A stretch of 64,000 bases of DNA from Ascaphus truei (lineage: Eukaryota; Chordata; Amphibia; Anura; Ascaphidae). Shown here piece after piece: positions 60,816 to 64,000 of this stretch (positions are counted from its first letter, which is position 1; every line of letters begins with the position of its first letter). The position numbers were made by a program, and so were the translations under genes. The stretch covers positions 7,891,747-7,955,746 of the forward strand of contig CM071570.1 in assembly GCA_036426205.1 (NCBI GenBank), written 5' to 3'. The notes under the pieces are model-generated. The model made no database searches and was not told the DNA's origin. It worked only from the letters and a program-made list of their open reading frames with translations.

Positions 60816-61610
60816 CCTTTCCTGCAGCCCTTAGAAGATAGCTGTGCTTGCTGCAACACCTGGCTCCCTCAGCCTATAAGAAGCCACCTGTTACCCATCT
60901 CTGGTCTTCCAGAAGCCTTGCTACTGTAGATGTACGCGGTTTTCTATACTTTTTGCAGCCTTTTTTATAGCCCTGTTTTCTGTCCTGGTAGCAGAACATT
61001 CTTGCTGTTTGTTCCTGTCCTGTCTACCGATCCATCTTGTTGTTGTTCCTGTCCTGTTTACATACTCACCTCACTGTTTCTCCTGTCTTGTTCTGCGGTT
61101 GATCCTATTGTCTTCCCGGCTGCCCTGACAACAGAACGCCTGGCTACCCCTCCTCCGGCTTCCTTCTGGATCTGGATTCCTGCTCCACCTTTCTGCTACA
61201 TCTCCAGATTATTCTGCAATTCTAACACTCCCCGTTGATTTCCCCCCTTCAGACCCGACAGCGCCTCAATGCTTTTATTACTCCCAAAACAACTATCACC
61301 AAAATTAATCCGTAGAGCCCAAAATAAAAGCAAATCTGAGCATGATGTATACAGGAACCTGCATGCGTTTAAGTTTTGGAAGTAATTATCAAATCAAAAT
61401 ATCACGTGCTAGCACATTCACACATCTCAGTCAAGTCTACAACCCTGCTTTTACCCATTATCTTCCACTGCAGCAAGTGACTCTGGGTAATGACGTGCAA
61501 ATGAGCACTCACGGTGTGTCACTTTTTGCTTGTTGTTCATTTCACAATACAACCCCAACAGGCGTATGCCTGCCATATAACAGTTTTATCTAGCACAGCA
61601 TGAGTAAAAG
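60816..61610. other. No gene seen; possible repeat remnant
   Basis: 60816-61250 is pyrimidine-rich with several CCTGTCCTGT-type words but no clear period. No feature in 61260-61610. Confidence 0.4.
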
Positions 61611-61702
61611 AAGTGCATAGCCAGTACACCTAAACACAGACAGCTGTTTCGACCTTTTGGATCACATTATCAGTGCAACGTTAGTTACTGGCTATGCCAC
61701 TT
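61611..61702. mobile_element. Small inverted-repeat element with a hammerhead-like centre
   Basis: AAGTGCATAGCCAGTAC is mirrored by GTTACTGGCTATGCCACTT. The motif in the centre is listed separately. Confidence 0.65.
61637..61674 (-). ncRNA. Hammerhead-like motif
   Basis: The minus strand reads CACTGATAATGTGATCC then AAAAGGTCGAAACAGCTGTC. GAAA is intact and a GTC-type end is present; box 1 is CTGATAA (one change). Stem II (GATCC/GGTC) is imperfect. Confidence 0.3.
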
Positions 61703-61714
61703 GAAGCTGGTAGT

Positions 61715-61880
61715 GGTTACAATCAGACACGTCCGTGGGCTGCGATGTGGGAGAATTTAAACATGGCAGTGATACCGGCAAGCCATAACGTGGCCTGTAA
61801 CTCGGGAAGCAAGGGGTCCCCGGACCTGAAATTAATGCGATTCAGCTCCAGAGCACCAGCTTCTACAAAGACTAAGAAGA
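61715..61880 (+). repeat. Half copy of the GGGGTCC palindromic repeat
   Basis: GGCCTGTAACTCGGGAAGCA then GGGGTCCCCGGACCTGAA matches one arm of the palindromes at 54101-54387 and 63118-63515. Confidence 0.65.
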
Positions 61881-62005
61881 AAAAGAAACCTAGTGAGTGA
61901 GCACTCAGTCACAGAATGTGTAATGTGATTGTATATAAAATATCATTTTATTGTCATCAACGAATATAAAATAAAGGGATTTAAAATAAACAGCAACAAA
62001 GTAAC

Positions 62006-62117
62006 TGTCAAAAGTTAACCCCTGACTTGCTGGATCGGATCAGACAAGAGGTCCTATTGTGAGAATACACTCATTGGTGGTCAGATCCAGCAAGTCAGGG
62101 GTTAACTTTTGACAGCC
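62006..62117. repeat. Inverted repeat upstream of a hammerhead-like motif
   Basis: CTGTCAAAAGTTAACCCCTG then ACTTGCTGGATC is mirrored perfectly, over about 32 bp, by GATCCAGCAAGT then CAGGGGTTAACTTTTGACAG. Confidence 0.9.
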
Positions 62118-62181
62118 ATATTAGTAGTGACTATATAAACCCTCACTAACCCAAAGGGACCTCCCCCTATGAGTTACGTTC

Positions 62182-62219
62182 CCTGAAGAAGCGTTCTTAT
62201 GTGAAACGCGCGCGTTGGC
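62182..62219 (+). ncRNA. Hammerhead-like motif with both core boxes intact
   Basis: CCTGAAGAAGCGTTCTTAT then GTGAAACGCGCGCGTTGG. CTGAAGA and GAAA both match the hammerhead core. The hairpin between them is weak as written (an alternative GCGTT/AACGC pairing spans GAAA). The inverted repeat at 62006-62117 lies just upstream. Confidence 0.35.
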
Positions 62220-62810
62220 CACAGTCCCCCACACACGCGGGATGCTACCATTGCGGCTGCAACATTAACTGATATTCTATCTAAGTTGCGGCGTCCCGCG
62301 TTTATTGTTATTACCACTGTTTAACGATCCTGCGTGTAGCTACACTACTCGGCGGGCTCTATTTTGCAACAGGGGATCTTTATTTCTCACTGCTCATTAT
62401 TGTAGGCATGTCCTCGAACACATCAGCATTGATATAAGATGATCAGTGTTGATGTAGGGGACTATGCATGTTATAAGTCAGTGTTAGTGTCAATTACCTC
62501 TTGGCTCTGGATGTGCTGGTATTGAATACCTGATACATAGGGGGCTATGCACTAAGCTCAATGGCTTTGCATTCTGATTTGGCCAAAAAACAGGTTCTTT
62601 AAAAAGTGAGGCCGGGGACGTGATTCACTTGAGGCCATTTTTTAACGTACCTGCTCAAAATAGCTCAGAACAGCCACAGTGATTTTTTTCCCCCTGCTAG
62701 CGTTCTAAAACTTTACGCACGCTAGCTGATAGAAAAAAAAGCTGCATGTAACATTTGCATGGATTCTGTATCTCCATGCAAGACTGTTACAGGCGATCGT
62801 ACATTAAATA
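62220..62810. other. No gene seen; repeat-like intronic DNA
   Basis: 62220-62400 is moderately GC-rich and may belong to the same element as the hammerhead-like motif. 62543-62790 contains GGGCTATGCACTAAGCTCAA and a GCTAGC-centred hairpin; no termini found. Confidence 0.4.
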
Positions 62811-64000
62811 AATACATTTTAATAATAGTGTACATGAGCAGGGGGTCTCCAGAGCTGAACCGCATTGGTTTCAGGTCCAAGGACCCCCTACTTCAGGAGA
62901 TATAGGCCCCGTTATGGGATGCCGGTATCCCCTGCACTTTAAAGATTCCGCGTCACGTGACCGGGACATTTAAAATCTGCAGGGGATACCGGCACCCCAT
63001 AAAGGGGCCTATATCTCCTGAAGTAGGGGGTCCCTGAGGCTGGAACCAATGAAGTTTAACTCAGGAGACCCCTGCACATCTACACTAATATTAAAACACA
63101 CATAACAATAAATAATAATTCATTACCGTAGCGGCTATCTGCTATGGTAATGAAGCTGCTTTAATGTATTTTTAATAATAGTGTGCGGGAGCAGGGGGTC
63201 CCCTGAGCTGAACCGCATTGATTTCTGCCTCAGAGACCCCCTGCTTCCCAAGTTACAGGCCCCGGTATGGGGCATCGGGTGCCAGTGCCGCCGCCATCTT
63301 TATAGCGTCCAAGACGCGACGTGGGCTCTATAAAGATGGTGTCGACACTGGCACCAATGCCCCAAACCGGGGCCTGTAACTTGGGAAGCAGGGGGTCTCT
63401 GAGGCAGAAATCAATGCGGTTCAGCTCAGGGGACCCCCTGCTCCCGCACACTATTATTAAAATTTACATTAATGCAGCTTCATTACCTTAGCGGATAGCC
63501 GCTAAGGCAATGAAGGGGTTAAGGCACATTAGCATGTTAAATGGGGACAATTGCCCCCAATTAACAACACACATCCCCCCCCCCCCTAACACATACAGTA
63601 CTGTAATGGGCAAAATTACTATTATCCACATATGGATAATAATGCATTTGCCCATTTTAAATACATAGAAACTACAATAAATACAGTAAAAACATTTACA
63701 CTTACCTTTTACAGGCACCCACGAGGAAGGCCGTCTTCATCCTCATCTTCATCCTGCCCATGCCCCTCCGATGCTGTAAGACATACACAATAATAAAAAC
63801 ATCCAATGTAATGTCCCCTAACCCCTTAATCACCATAGCGGTTATTAACCGTAATTAAGGGGTTAACCCACCCTCACCCACCACTCGGGAGGCCTACATA
63901 CCCTCCCCCACTATCCCCCCACCCCGTGAGGCCTAACCACCCTCACCCACTACCCAGCCGGGAGGCCTACCCACATACCCTTGGGGCCAATACCCCCTCT
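62811..64000. repeat. Palindromic composite repeat, copy 2 (inverted relative to 53751-54390)
   Basis: 62816-63096 and 63118-63515 are each palindromes built on GAGCAGGGGGTC...GGACCCCCTGCT arms, and share sequence with 54101-54387. 63118-63515 extends into flanking arms with TACCGTAGCGGCTATCTGCT mirrored by CGGATAGCCGCTAAGGCAAT. 63585-63640 and 63820-64000 match the other two modules of copy 1. The window ends inside the repeat. Confidence 0.8.

Overview
This is a repeat-saturated, AT-rich stretch of vertebrate nuclear DNA. An anuran amphibian is the best guess, from the mix of L1-like, L2-like, CR1-like and Penelope-like retroelements, Tc1 and hAT DNA transposons, many palindromic MITEs and very large introns. 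The species cannot be named from this sequence. I see no prokaryotic genes, no CRISPR array and no convincing structural RNA gene.

The only host coding sequence I can support is one large exon on the minus strand at 37832-39227. It encodes the first 458 residues of LRFN2 (SALM1), a synaptic leucine-rich-repeat/Ig/FN3 adhesion protein. Both splice sites are visible. All remaining sequence is read as flanking intron: intron upstream of this coding exon to the right, and the next intron to the left. The following coding exon is not in the window.

Layout. 1-1800: old DNA-transposon relics. 1830-2790: GT-rich tandem repeat. 3006-7650 and 7752-13240: the same sequence twice, separated by a 101-N gap; the second version is full of single-base indels and looks like unmerged, unpolished contig overlap. 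13240-19060: MITE palindromes and a GC-rich purine-rich block. 19449-21506: a 42-bp minisatellite that creates long false ORFs. 22733-24834: decayed L1-like ORF2 with a TA-flanked MITE inside. 25800-28985: the longest L2-like LINE copy. 28993-31600: MITE and a palindromic element. 31640-34400: a CR1-like LINE split by other insertions, including a foldback element with arms of about 400 bp. 34430-34760: Penelope GIY-YIG endonuclease fragment. 37160-37390: tRNA-derived CORE-SINE. 39295-41840: two more L2-like fragments on either side of the intron just upstream of the LRFN2 exon. 42178-43057: a hAT MITE with an exact 8-bp target duplication and another MITE nested in it. 44351-45877: possible solo LTR. 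46632-46950: GC-rich MITE. 50701-51204: large palindrome and an antisense Tc1 scrap. 52055-53709: Tc1/mariner element with a broken transposase. 53750-54390 and 62810-64000: copies of one palindromic composite repeat in opposite orientation. 56180-57750: second L1-like ORF2 remnant. 57770-61700: further MITEs.

The most interesting pattern is a scattered set of short hammerhead-ribozyme-like motifs (CTGANGA, a 4-6 bp hairpin, then GAAA or a one-base variant), usually inside palindromic repeats. The same window carries a Penelope-like endonuclease fragment, and Penelope-like retroelements are known to carry hammerhead motifs. Most copies here have a damaged core and none has been tested.
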